A model generated the notes under the pieces. That model was not told the DNA's origin. It did not search any database and saw nothing but the letters and a program-made list of their open reading frames with translations. DNA of 64,000 bases from Roseomonas populi. Its GTDB lineage: Bacteria > Pseudomonadota > Alphaproteobacteria > Acetobacterales > Acetobacteraceae. The stretch is taken from assembly GCF_024594815.1 (NCBI RefSeq), contig NZ_JANJOU010000007.1:62001-126000 (forward strand), read 5' to 3'. Positions 47,120 through 56,093 of the stretch are shown here, piece after piece; the stretch's first letter is position 1, and every line of letters starts with the position of its first letter. The position numbers and the translations under genes are program-made.

Positions 47120-48244
47120 ATGGGAGCCTGCCAGGACCTTTTCCGCCGCATCCTCCGGGGCGGTTCCCGCCTGATTGCCGCCACCGCCTTGATTCACGCC
47201 GCGACTGCCTTAGCGGCACCGGAGAGCGACGCCCCGATCCGGCTGCAGGTGGTGGGCGGCCTGGCCGGCGTCAGCCAGTATACCCGCCTTGAGGAACCCT
47301 TCTGGACCCAGCGCCTGCCCGAGATCACCAACGGGCGGGTGACGGCCGACATCTCTCCCTTCGACCGCAGCGGGATTCGCGGGCAGGAATCGCTGCGGCT
47401 CCTCCGCCTCGGCGTCACGCCCTTCGGCACCGCGCTCCTCAACCTCGCCGCGGCGGAGGAGCCCGAACTTTCGGCCCTGGATACACCCGGCGTTTCCCCG
47501 GACATGGCGACCCTGCGCCGCGTCATCGCCTCGAACCGCCCCTGGCTGGAGCAGATGCTGCGAGAGCGGCACGACACGGAGCTGCTGGCCGTGTACGTCT
47601 ACCCCGCCCAGGTCTTCTTCTGCGCCCGGCCTTTCAACAGCCTGCTGGACCTGCGGGGGCGGCGCATCCGCACCTCCTCTGCCGCGCAATCGGAATGGGT
47701 GTCGTCGCTCGGTGCGGTGCCTGTCGTCATTCCCTTCGCGGATATCGTTCCCTCCATCCGTGCGGGTGTGGTGGAATGCGCCATCACCGGTACCCTCTCG
47801 GGATGGCAGATCGGGTTGAATGAGGTGACGAGCCACGTGCACGCCATGGCCCTCACCTGGGGCGTCTCGCTCTTCGGGGCAAACCTCACTGCCTGGGAAG
47901 GCCTGCCCATGTCGCTTCGGGACATGCTGCGGCGTGAGCTGCGCGAGCTGGAGCAACGGATCTGGGACGCGTCCGATGCCGAGACCGGGCTGGGCCTGGC
48001 CTGCAACACCGGCCAGCCGGAATGCCCGCCGGAGCAGCTGGTTCAGCCCGGCTCGGCTCAGCCGCGCGCGAAGGGGCGCATGACGCTGGTGCAGGTGACG
48101 GCGGAGGATGATGCGCTGCGCCGGCGGCTGGTCCGCGAGGTGATCCTTCCCCGCTGGGCCGATCACTGCGGGCCAGGCTGCGCGGAGGGCTGGAACGAAC
48201 GCGCCGGCGAGACACTCGGCGTAGCGGTGACGGCGCCCAGATAA
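47120..48244 (+). CDS. DctP-like periplasmic binding protein paired with a hybrid kinase
   Basis: 374 residues. Signal peptide about 1-33 (RLIAATALIHAATALA). Then TRAP DctP-like fold: LDLRGRRIRTSSAAQSEWVSSLGAVPVVIPFADIVPSIRAGVVECAITG near 182-230 is the characteristic DctP core (G.kir......g...v.....ev..al..G.vdg). No DctQ/DctM genes follow; instead a hybrid histidine kinase starts 3 bases after the stop. An extra Cys pair (CNTGQPEC) is near 295-302. It probably presents a ligand to the kinase rather than a transporter. Confidence 0.83.
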   Translation: MGACQDLFRRILRGGSRLIAATALIHAATALAAPESDAPIRLQVVGGLAGVSQYTRLEEPFWTQRLPEITNGRVTADISPFDRSGIRGQESLRLLRLGVTPFGTALLNLAAAEEPELSALDTPGVSPDMATLRRVIASNRPWLEQMLRERHDTELLAVYVYPAQVFFCARPFNSLLDLRGRRIRTSSAAQSEWVSSLGAVPVVIPFADIVPSIRAGVVECAITGTLSGWQIGLNEVTSHVHAMALTWGVSLFGANLTAWEGLPMSLRDMLRRELRELEQRIWDASDAETGLGLACNTGQPECPPEQLVQPGSAQPRAKGRMTLVQVTAEDDALRRRLVREVILPRWADHCGPGCAEGWNERAGETLGVAVTAPR

Positions 48245-48247
48245 GCC

Positions 48248-50836
48248 ATGCCCGCGCGCCGCCTGCTCCGCTCCATGCAGTCCCGCTCCATCGGACTCTC
48301 GATCCTAATCGGCACGGTTGCCCTCCTCGCGATCTATGCCGGGGTGGTGCAGATGATCGTGCGGCAGGGGCGCGACACGGCGGTGCGGAACGCGCAGGAG
48401 GAGGCGGCCGCCTCGGCGGAGAATGCGGCGGCCTCCATCAACCGCAGCTTCCTGGCGGTGGACAGCGCCCTGGCTGGGCTGCCGAACCTCCTGGCCCCCG
48501 CGCTGACGAGCATGGCGCCCGATACGACGCCGGCGGCCCGCTCGGCCGCCCTCTCGCGCGTGCTGATGGGGCTGAGCGACAGCAGCCTCGGCTTCCGCGA
48601 CCTCATCCTGCTGCCGGTGGAGGGAGGGACGCCGGTGGCTGCCGCCGTTCCCGGCTCGCGGCGGCGCCCTCCGCCGCTGCCGCACTCGGCGCTGCTCGCA
48701 CCACCCCAAGCCGCCGCGGGTTCCCGCGGCGGCGTCACCGTCGCGGGCCCGGTGCCGAATCCGGCCACCGGGGAATGGGCGCTGTTCCTGGCGCGGCCAG
48801 TGAGGCTGTCGGGACTCCCGCCGCTTCTCGCCGTGGCCGAGGTGCCCGTGCCCGTGGTGGCCGCCGGGCTGACCGGCTATGGCGCCCGCGGCGAGACGGA
48901 CGGGCTGCGGATCCTGCTGATCCGCAGCGAGGACCGCGTTCTGCTGGCGAGCGCCCCGCATGACGAGGCGCGGATCGGCCGCCCGGTCGCGCGCCCGCTG
49001 TCCGAGGGGGTGGATCCCGGGCGCTTCACGGCGCTGCGGCGCACGCTCTACTCCGGCATCCACGTGGTGACGGTGCAGGACAGTGGCCCGGCGCTGCGCG
49101 ACTGGGAGGACAACGAGAACCGGATCCTCTACGCGGCGGGCGGGCTCGCCGGACTGACGGTGGCCATCGCCGCCCTGCTCTGGGCGATGCTGCGGCAGCG
49201 TGACACGGCCGAGGCGGAGCGCGCGCGGGGGCGCCAGCTGCTGGAATCCTCCATCGCGGCAATGTCGGACGGCTTCGTCATGTGGGACGAGGAGGACCGG
49301 CTGATCGTCTGCAACGATCGCTACCGGGAGTTCTACCGCGAGAGCGCGCCCGCCATCCGCCCGGGCGCGACGCTGACGGAGATCATGCGGTACGGCGCGG
49401 AGCACGGGCAGTATCCCCAGGCCGGACCCGACAAGGAGACTTTCGTCGCCGAGGCGATGTCGCATTACCGCCATCCCTGGAACACGGCGCCCGTGGAGCG
49501 CCTGCTGCCGGACGGCCGCTGGATCCTGGTGACGGAACGCCGCGTGCCCGGCGGTGGCTCCGTCGGCATCCGCACGGACATCACCCAGCAAAAGCGCGCC
49601 GCCGCCGACCTCGCCGAGGCGCGGGACCAGGCCGCAGCGGCCGGTGCCGCCAAGGGCCGCTTCCTGGCGCGGATGAGCCACGAGCTGAGGACCCCGCTGA
49701 ACGGCGTGCTCGGCATGGCTCAGGTCCTGGCGAGCGACCCGAACCTCACGCCGGAGCAGCGGGGCAGGGCGGCGATGCTGGAGGCTGCGGGGCGGCACCT
49801 ACTGGGCGTGGCGAACGACGTGCTGGACCTGGCGCATGTGGAGGCCGGGCGCATGCCGCTGCGGCGCGCGCCGGCGGCGCCGACGCCGCTGTTCGACACC
49901 TGCGTGGACCTGATCCGCCCGGCGGCCGCCGCGCGGGACATCACCGTCTCGGCACGGCACGACCCGGCGCTGCCCCCAGGCATGATGCTGGATTCCATGC
50001 GAGTGCGGCAGCTCGTGCTCAATCTTCTCTCCAATGCCGTGAAGTTCACCCCTCCCGGCGGGCGGGTGACCCTGCTCTCCTTCACGAAGGGCGAGGGAGC
50101 GGGCGAAAAGCTGCGGCTGGAGGTACTGGACACAGGCCCGGGCATCCCCCCGGACCAGCGCGGCAACATCTTCCGCGACTTCGTGCGGCTGGAGCGCACC
50201 GGCCCTGACATCCCCGTAGCGGACGGCTTCGGCCTGGGCCTCGCCATCTCCACCGGCATCGTGGAGGCGATGGGCGGGCGTATCGGGGTGGATGACAACC
50301 CGGAGGCGACGGCCGAGGGCAAGACGGGCGCGCGGTTCTGGGTCGAGCTCCCGCTCGAGCGGGCGGAGCTGCCGGCGGCGCCCAGTCCCGCCGCATCGAC
50401 CTCCGTGGCCAGCGGGGCGACCCGGCTTCGGGTGCTGGTGGTGGACGACGTTCCGACCAACCGGCTGGTCGCCCGCGCCTTGCTGGAGCGCGCCGGCCAC
50501 GAGGCGGAGATGGCCTCGGGCGGCGCGGAGGCCGTGGAGGTTGTGGCCGCCGCCGCCCGGGAGGACCGGCCTTTCGACATCGTGCTGATGGATCTGGCCA
50601 TGCCCGGGATGGACGGCCTGGAGGCGACCCGCCGCCTGCGCGCCCTGCCGGAGGAGGCCGCGCGTTCCGTGCCGGTCGTCGCGCTCACGGCTGGCGTCTT
50701 CGACCGCGACAACGCCGCCTGCCGGGAGGCCGGGATGACGGGCTACCTGGCGAAGCCCGTCACGCGGGAGGCGCTGCTGGCAGAGCTGGAGCGGTCCTGC
50801 GCGGGCCGCCTTCCGTCCACCCCGGCCTCCGCTTAG
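48248..50836 (+). CDS. Hybrid sensor histidine kinase
   Basis: 862 residues. Membrane helix about 15-38, periplasmic sensor region about 40-292, second helix about 293-315, a PAS domain (SSIAAMSDGFVMWDEEDRLIVCNDRY, about 334-445), HisKA with His478 in MSHELRTPLNG, HATPase with N box NLLSNAVKF near 593 and DTGPGIP near 628, GFGLGLAIS near 660, and a receiver with DD near 733 and phospho-acceptor Asp782 in IVLMDLAMPG. No output domain, so it needs an unlinked phosphotransfer protein or regulator. Operon with the DctP-like protein. Confidence 0.94.
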   Translation: MPARRLLRSMQSRSIGLSILIGTVALLAIYAGVVQMIVRQGRDTAVRNAQEEAAASAENAAASINRSFLAVDSALAGLPNLLAPALTSMAPDTTPAARSAALSRVLMGLSDSSLGFRDLILLPVEGGTPVAAAVPGSRRRPPPLPHSALLAPPQAAAGSRGGVTVAGPVPNPATGEWALFLARPVRLSGLPPLLAVAEVPVPVVAAGLTGYGARGETDGLRILLIRSEDRVLLASAPHDEARIGRPVARPLSEGVDPGRFTALRRTLYSGIHVVTVQDSGPALRDWEDNENRILYAAGGLAGLTVAIAALLWAMLRQRDTAEAERARGRQLLESSIAAMSDGFVMWDEEDRLIVCNDRYREFYRESAPAIRPGATLTEIMRYGAEHGQYPQAGPDKETFVAEAMSHYRHPWNTAPVERLLPDGRWILVTERRVPGGGSVGIRTDITQQKRAAADLAEARDQAAAAGAAKGRFLARMSHELRTPLNGVLGMAQVLASDPNLTPEQRGRAAMLEAAGRHLLGVANDVLDLAHVEAGRMPLRRAPAAPTPLFDTCVDLIRPAAAARDITVSARHDPALPPGMMLDSMRVRQLVLNLLSNAVKFTPPGGRVTLLSFTKGEGAGEKLRLEVLDTGPGIPPDQRGNIFRDFVRLERTGPDIPVADGFGLGLAISTGIVEAMGGRIGVDDNPEATAEGKTGARFWVELPLERAELPAAPSPAASTSVASGATRLRVLVVDDVPTNRLVARALLERAGHEAEMASGGAEAVEVVAAAAREDRPFDIVLMDLAMPGMDGLEATRRLRALPEEAARSVPVVALTAGVFDRDNAACREAGMTGYLAKPVTREALLAELERSCAGRLPSTPASA

Positions 50837-50857
50837 GCAGCGGCCGGGAAGGGCGGC

Positions 50858-51871
50858 TCAAAAGCCCTCGGACGCCACTTCCTCGGCCCGGCGCCAGACG
50901 CGGAGGAAGTTGCCGGCCCAGAGGAGCCCGATCGCCTCCCGGTCGTAGCCACGGCGGTGCAGCGCTTCCGTCAGCCCGCCGGTCTCGCCCGCGTGCATCC
51001 AGCCCGTCACGCCACCGCCGCCGTCGAAATCGGAGGAAAGACCGACATGGGCGAGGCCGATGCGGCGAACGGCGTGGTCCACGTGGTCCGCGATGTCCTC
51101 CACCGTCGCGGCGTAGCGGCCATCCGGCCCCGGCTCCCGCAGGAAGGCGGGAACGGCGGTGATCTGAACCAGCCCGTTGGAATCCCGCAGCGCGTCCAGC
51201 TGTGCGTCGTCCAGGTTGCGGGGGTGCGGCCGCAATGCGGCGCAGCACGCGTGGGTGGCGACGATCGGCGCGCGGGAGGCCTCCACCGCCTGCATCATGG
51301 AATCGCGGGAGGCGTGTGAGACGTCCACCAGCATACCCAGCCGGTTCATCTCCTCGATCGCACGGCGCCCCAGGGCGGAGAGGCCGCCATGCAGGGTCGC
51401 GGGCTCCGGCCTCCCGTGGCGGGGCCGGGCGGCGTCCGCCAGGTCGTTGTGCCCATCATGGGTCAGGGTGAGGTAGATCGCCCCCAGCCCCCGCCAGAGA
51501 GCGAGGCGGGACAGGTCGTGCCCCATGGCGTTCCCGTTCTCCACGGCCATCAGCGCGGCGGTGGCGCGGGCGGCATGGGCGGCCTCCAGCTCCGCCACGC
51601 GGGTGGCCAGGCGGCGGCCCTCGCCGTGGAAGGTGTCCCGGATGGCGCGCAACATGGCCTCCGCCCGGGCGCCCGCTTCGGCATGGTCCTGCGGCGTGCG
51701 CGGGCCCTGCGGCGTATAGGCGATGAAGACCACCGCCTTCAGCCCCCCGGCCTTCATCCGGGCATAGTCCACGCAGCGCTGGGTCACCCCGCGCGGATCG
51801 ACGTGGTCCGGCCAGGGAATGTCCACATGGGTGTCGAGGGTGAGGGTCTCGGCGTGAATCTCGGCGTGCAT
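50858..51871 (-). CDS. Membrane dipeptidase-like peptidase M19
   Basis: 337 residues. Metal motif DTHVDIPW at 13-20, catalytic-site Glu in LMAVENGNAMG near 112, GAIYLTLTHDGHND near 128 and VDVSHASRDSM near 185, and a late LSSDFDGGG near 286. Zinc M19 enzymes cleave dipeptides with a D-amino acid or dehydro residue at the second position. No signal peptide, so cytoplasmic here. It follows a serine hydrolase gene on the same strand with 5 bases between, suggesting a joint peptide catabolism. Confidence 0.92.
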   Translation of the reverse strand: MHAEIHAETLTLDTHVDIPWPDHVDPRGVTQRCVDYARMKAGGLKAVVFIAYTPQGPRTPQDHAEAGARAEAMLRAIRDTFHGEGRRLATRVAELEAAHAARATAALMAVENGNAMGHDLSRLALWRGLGAIYLTLTHDGHNDLADAARPRHGRPEPATLHGGLSALGRRAIEEMNRLGMLVDVSHASRDSMMQAVEASRAPIVATHACCAALRPHPRNLDDAQLDALRDSNGLVQITAVPAFLREPGPDGRYAATVEDIADHVDHAVRRIGLAHVGLSSDFDGGGGVTGWMHAGETGGLTEALHRRGYDREAIGLLWAGNFLRVWRRAEEVASEGF

Positions 51872-51876
51872 GGATC

Positions 51877-52977
51877 TTACTTCGTACGGGCGGCGGCGAT
51901 CTGCGAGATCATCCCTGGCAGGGCCTGCGGGTCCAGCCAGCGGAACACGGCGACGATCCGGCTCGACGGCTCGATCCAGATCGTGTTGCCGCCGGCGCCC
52001 ACGGCGAAAAGACTGCCCCGGTCCGCATCGGGGAAGCGGCCGCTGCGGTTCAGCCACCAGAGCAGGCCGTAATCCGGGTGCAGCGCGACGGGCTGGCCGG
52101 ACTCCGCAACCCAGCCCTCCGGCAGGATGCGGCGGCCCTCCCAGGTGCCGTCGTTCAGCATCAGAAGGCCGAGCCGGGCCTGGTCCTCGGCATCCGTCAC
52201 GATACCGCCGCCCCAGTGACCGCCCCCGGGGACCGAGACAACCGACCGGCCGCCAATCTCCACCGCGGCGTTGTGGTAGCCCTCCCACCGCCAGTCCGGG
52301 GAGGATCCGATCGGGTCCGCAACCCGCTCCTTCCAAACCTCCGGCAGCGCGCGGCCGAAGCGGTGCAGCAGGGCGAGGGAGAGGACGTTCACGCGGACGT
52401 CGTTGTACTCCCAGTGCTCGCCGGGCGCGGCGAGGGGGCGCGGCCAACCCTTCGGCTTCTTCCCCTCGCTCGCCAGGTCGCGGCCGCGGTCGATCTGGTC
52501 CGCCTTGCCGAAGAGGGTGCCCTCCCACTCGCTCGTCTGCTGCAGCAGCATCCGCCAGGTGATCGCGCCGTTGCGCGGGCCGGCGAAGGCAGGGTCGTCC
52601 ACGCTGGCCGAGACGGGGGCGTCCAGGTCGGTAATCAGCCCATCCAGGACCGCGATGCCGGCGAGGATGGAGAGGCAGGACTTGGCGACGGAGAAGGTCA
52701 TGTCCGCGCGGCGGGTGTCGCCCCAGCGGGCGGCCAGCACGCCGTCGCGCAGCACCAGCCCGTTCGGGGCGCCGCGCGGCACCACGGGGCCGAGGACCTC
52801 GTTGTCAGGGGCGGGCTCGAAGTGCCCGGCCTCGAGATGGGCCAGCAGGTCGCGGGGGAAGGGGCTTTCATGCGCCGCGGCGAAGGCGACCGCCGCCGCC
52901 AGCCGGGCGGGGTCGAAGCGCAGCGCCTCGGGCGCGGCTTGCGGGAAGTGGGCGGGGAAGGGGGGTGGGAAGCTCAT
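51877..52977 (-). CDS. Serine hydrolase of the beta-lactamase/DD-peptidase family
   Basis: 366 residues from ATG at 52977. SxxK is Ser96-Val-Ala-Lys99 in TFSVAKSC, the YxN motif is in HWEYNDVRVN near 195, and an HxG-like GGGHWGGG near 256. No signal peptide, so cytoplasmic or secreted by another route. Class C beta-lactamase-like enzymes of this size include esterases and D-aminopeptidases. Five bases upstream of the M19 dipeptidase in the same operon. Confidence 0.87.
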   Translation of the reverse strand: MSFPPPFPAHFPQAAPEALRFDPARLAAAVAFAAAHESPFPRDLLAHLEAGHFEPAPDNEVLGPVVPRGAPNGLVLRDGVLAARWGDTRRADMTFSVAKSCLSILAGIAVLDGLITDLDAPVSASVDDPAFAGPRNGAITWRMLLQQTSEWEGTLFGKADQIDRGRDLASEGKKPKGWPRPLAAPGEHWEYNDVRVNVLSLALLHRFGRALPEVWKERVADPIGSSPDWRWEGYHNAAVEIGGRSVVSVPGGGHWGGGIVTDAEDQARLGLLMLNDGTWEGRRILPEGWVAESGQPVALHPDYGLLWWLNRSGRFPDADRGSLFAVGAGGNTIWIEPSSRIVAVFRWLDPQALPGMISQIAAARTK

Positions 52978-53074
52978 CGCCGGGCAGGGTGGACCCTCGC
53001 GGCGCCCTGGCAAAGGGGGTGGAAACCGCCGCAGCGGCTTGGTGTTGCACGGGGGAATCACCACATCTCCGGCC

Positions 53075-53647
53075 ATGACCCAGACCCCCCAGCCATCTCC
53101 TCCCGGCACTGAGGTCGCCCTGCTCGGCGGCGGTTGCTTCTGGTGCCTGGACGCCGTGTACCGCAACCTGGCCGGCGTCTCCGAAGTGGTCTCCGGCTAT
53201 GCCGGCGGCCAGATGCCGAACCCGACCTATGAGCAGGTCTGCTCAAAGACCACCGGCCACATCGAGGTGGTGCGAGTGGCCTTCGACCCGGCCGTGATCT
53301 CCTACTCCGACATCCTCCGGGTGTTCTTCACCATCCACGACCCGACCACGCGCGACCGGCAGGGCGCGGATGTGGGCCCGCAGTACCGCAGCGTGATCTT
53401 CTTCGAGAGCACGGAGCAGGAGGCTGCGGCGAAGGAGGTGATGGCCGAGGTGGAGCGCGAGGGGCTGTACAGCGGCCGCATCGTGACGGACCTGCTGCCC
53501 GCCCCGGTCTTCTACCCCGCGGAGCCGGAGCATCAGGACTACTTCGCCCGCAACCCCTGGTCCGGCTACTGCCGCGCCGTGGTGGCGCCGAAGGTGGCCA
53601 AGTTCCGCAAGGGCTTCGCCCATCGCCTGAAGGAGCGCGCGGCATGA
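53075..53647 (+). CDS. msrA: Peptide methionine sulfoxide reductase MsrA
   Basis: 190 residues. Catalytic Cys21 in GGGCFWCLDAVY, GYAGGQMPNPTYEQVCS near 41, HIEVVRVAFDP, and DVGPQYRSVIFF near 98. Reduces S-methionine sulfoxide. No signal peptide, cytoplasmic. The TGA overlaps the msrB ATG (ATGA), so the two epimers are handled by one operon. Confidence 0.97.
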   Translation: MTQTPQPSPPGTEVALLGGGCFWCLDAVYRNLAGVSEVVSGYAGGQMPNPTYEQVCSKTTGHIEVVRVAFDPAVISYSDILRVFFTIHDPTTRDRQGADVGPQYRSVIFFESTEQEAAAKEVMAEVEREGLYSGRIVTDLLPAPVFYPAEPEHQDYFARNPWSGYCRAVVAPKVAKFRKGFAHRLKERAA

Positions 53648-54063
53648 GCGAGGAGATCATCCAGCGCAGCGAGGAGCAGTGGAAGGAGGACCTCTCCCCG
53701 GAGGCCTTCCGCGTGCTGCGCTGCCACGGGACGGAGCGGCCGGGCACCAGCCCGCTGAACGTGGAGAAGCGGGACGGCGTGTATCACTGCGCCGGCTGCC
53801 AGTCCCCGCTGTTCACCAGCGATACGAAGTACGAGAGCGGCTCGGGCTGGCCGTCCTTCTGGCGGCCGATCGAGGGGGCCGTGTCCACCATTTCGGACCG
53901 CTCCCACGGCATGGTCCGGACGGAGGTGCGCTGCGCCGCCTGCGGCGGGCATCTCGGCCACGTCTTCCCCGATGGGCCGCGACCGACCGGGCTGCGCTAC
54001 TGCATGAATGGCGTGGCGCTGGACTTCCATCCGACGGACGAGGATGGCATCGCGCTGGAGTGA
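53644..54063 (+). CDS. msrB: Peptide methionine sulfoxide reductase MsrB
   Basis: 139 residues. Zinc-binding Cys pairs C49/C52 (CAGC) and C97/C100 (CAAC), catalytic Cys120 in RYCMNG, and YESGSGWPSFWRPI near 63. Reduces R-methionine sulfoxide. Start overlaps the msrA stop. Confidence 0.97.
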   Translation: MSEEIIQRSEEQWKEDLSPEAFRVLRCHGTERPGTSPLNVEKRDGVYHCAGCQSPLFTSDTKYESGSGWPSFWRPIEGAVSTISDRSHGMVRTEVRCAACGGHLGHVFPDGPRPTGLRYCMNGVALDFHPTDEDGIALE

Positions 54064-54324
54064 CGCCGGCCTTCCACCACGCTGTCGCCGTGGTTAGATG
54101 ACATCCACGCGGGGCGGGTCCGTGCTACAGGGCCCGCCAGCCGGACCGCCGCCGATTCCCGGCCCGACATTGATCCAGCGCATTTGGGGTGGGCAGCCAT
54201 GTGGCGAGAATGGCGCGGAAGGGATGGCGCCGGGATGTCGGACCCGTTAACCCGCCCGCCTCATCGTTCCACCTTCCGCGGGCGCGACGGCCGCGCCGCC
54301 CGACCCACGACCGGAGCCGCCCGC

Positions 54325-55317
54325 ATGCGTCGCCTCGCCCTCGCGCTGCCCCTCGTCGCGGCAAGCTTCCTTCCCGGGGCCGCCAGGGCGGAGGTGGTGT
54401 TCGTGGTGAACTCCATGGACCCCGACATCCAGGTGGTGAATTCCGAGACGCGGGAGGAGATCCGCCGCATCCCCGTGCTGCGGGAGCCGCACCACCTCAC
54501 CATCTCCCCGGCGAAGGACGTTCTGCTGGTCGGCGATTCCGGGGGGAACGAGATCCTCTTCCTCGACCCCGTCACCGGAGAGGTGAAGAAGCGGGAGCGG
54601 ATCGCAAACCCCTACAACCTGGAGTTCAGCCCGGACGGGAAGACCCTCGTCGTCACCGGGCTGCGTCGGGACCAGGTGGACATCTACGCCTGGGACGGGC
54701 CGACGATGGGCCTGACGTTGCTCGGCCGCGTGAAGCCCGGCGACATGCCCAGCCACATCGCCTACCGGCCCGACAGCAAGATGACCTACGTCACCGTCCA
54801 GGGCAGCCGCGCCATCGCGGCCATCGACCTGGAAACCCGGCAGGTTGTCTGGACCTTGCAGGTGGGGCGGGAACCGGCCGGGATCATCTGGCACAACGGC
54901 AAGCTGCTGGTCGGCGTCATGGGCGCGGACTACGTGGCCGTGGTGGACCCCGAGGCGCGGAAGGTGGAGCGGCAGATCAAGGTCGGCCGCGGGGCGCACG
55001 CGCTGTTCCCCTCGCCGGGCGGCGGGCCGATCTACGCGACCAGCCGCGTGGACAGCCGCATTACGGCGCTGGACCCGGTGACGCTGGACGTGATGCGGAC
55101 CTACGACGTGCCGGGTGGGCCGGACTGCATCTCCTTCGACGAGCACGGGCGGCTGTGGACCACGCTGAGATGGAACCGGCAGCTCGGCCTGCTGGACCCG
55201 GAGACGGGGCAGCTGACCACCTCGCCCGTGGGCCGCTCGCCGCACGGCATCTTCTTCCGAGCCAAGGACCTCGTGCAGGCCCGAAACGAGGCGCCGGCCA
55301 CGCCGGTGGCGCAGTAG
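54325..55317 (+). CDS. Exported YVTN-type beta-propeller protein
   Basis: 330 residues. Signal peptide about 1-24 (RRLALALPLVAASFLPGAARA). The rest is a repeat of about 42-45 residues with the pattern IQVVNSETREEIRRI, LFLDPVTGEVKKRERI, AIDLETRQVVWTL, VVDPEARKVERQI, ALDPVTLDVMRTY, typical of a seven-bladed periplasmic beta-propeller. Such proteins bind partners or substrates; no catalytic residues are evident. First gene of a coupled trio with a NodB deacetylase (2-base gap) and a fatty-acid-hydroxylase-family protein. Confidence 0.88.
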   Translation: MRRLALALPLVAASFLPGAARAEVVFVVNSMDPDIQVVNSETREEIRRIPVLREPHHLTISPAKDVLLVGDSGGNEILFLDPVTGEVKKRERIANPYNLEFSPDGKTLVVTGLRRDQVDIYAWDGPTMGLTLLGRVKPGDMPSHIAYRPDSKMTYVTVQGSRAIAAIDLETRQVVWTLQVGREPAGIIWHNGKLLVGVMGADYVAVVDPEARKVERQIKVGRGAHALFPSPGGGPIYATSRVDSRITALDPVTLDVMRTYDVPGGPDCISFDEHGRLWTTLRWNRQLGLLDPETGQLTTSPVGRSPHGIFFRAKDLVQARNEAPATPVAQ

Positions 55318-55319
55318 CC

Positions 55320-56093
55320 GTGGCCGCGGGCTGGCGTTCGGGGCTGCGGCGGGCCTTCCTGGGCGGGCTGACGGCGCTGGCCGCCACCCCCGCCCTGGCG
55401 CAGGGCCCGGCCTGCCGGGGCACGCTCTACCTGACCATCGACACGGGTTGGTCCCGGGAAGCCGAGGAGATCGCCGCGGTCCTGCGGCGCCGCAACGTGC
55501 GCGCCACCCTCTTCGTCGCGGACGAGCCGAGCTTCCGGGGCGACCGGACGCTCTCCCCTGCCTGGGCGGAGTTCTGGCGGGCGCGGGCGGCCGAGGGGCA
55601 CGTCTTCGCCAGCCACACATGGCGGCACTGGTACTTCTCGGGCGATCCCGGGGCCGGGCGCGTCCGCTACGCCTCCCGCCGCGCGGGGGAGGGGGCGGAA
55701 GTGCTGGACGGGGCGGCGCTGTGTGCCGAGCTCGAGCGGCCGGTCCAGGCGCTGAAGGCCATGGTGCCGGAGGCCAGGATCCTGCCGCTCTGGCGCGCGC
55801 CGGGCGGCCGCACCACGCCGAACGCGGTGGCTATGGCCCGCAACTGCGGGCTGACGCACCAGGGCTGGACCGCCAACGGTTTCCTGGGCGACGAGCTGGA
55901 CGCCGCCGCCCACCCCAATTCCGCGCTGCTGAACCGCAACCTCGCCAATATCCGCGACGGCGAGGTGCTGATCATGCACTGGGGCGTCCGCAGCCGGCGC
56001 GAGCCCTTCGCCGGCATCCTGGAGCCGCTGATCGCCGGCTTGCAGGCGCGAGGCTTCTGCTTCGAGACCCTTCCCGCGGAGGGGCGGCGCTGA
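55320..56093 (+). CDS. Exported polysaccharide deacetylase (NodB family)
   Basis: 257 residues from GTG at 55320. Signal peptide about 1-28. NodB motifs: LYLTIDTGWS near 38 (motif 1, usual TFDDG, second Asp is Thr), SHTWRHWYF near 98 (motif 2 HxxxH intact), LWRAPGGR near 160 (motif 3 Arg) and IMHWG near 220 (motif 5 His). So it can be active, with a PdaA-like motif 1. Removes acetyl groups from glycan or peptidoglycan in the periplasm. Stop overlaps the next ATG. Confidence 0.87.
   Translation: MAAGWRSGLRRAFLGGLTALAATPALAQGPACRGTLYLTIDTGWSREAEEIAAVLRRRNVRATLFVADEPSFRGDRTLSPAWAEFWRARAAEGHVFASHTWRHWYFSGDPGAGRVRYASRRAGEGAEVLDGAALCAELERPVQALKAMVPEARILPLWRAPGGRTTPNAVAMARNCGLTHQGWTANGFLGDELDAAAHPNSALLNRNLANIRDGEVLIMHWGVRSRREPFAGILEPLIAGLQARGFCFETLPAEGRR

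Noticed and set aside
46993-47292. 99-codon plus-strand frame overlapping the start of the DctP-like gene
   Set aside because: Its second half is out of frame with the clear signal peptide of the real gene. It has no homology that I can see.
54184-54324. N-terminal extension of the beta-propeller protein
   Set aside because: The frame is open upstream, but residues before MRRLALAL are basic and low-complexity, while the signal peptide begins exactly at the ATG at 54325.
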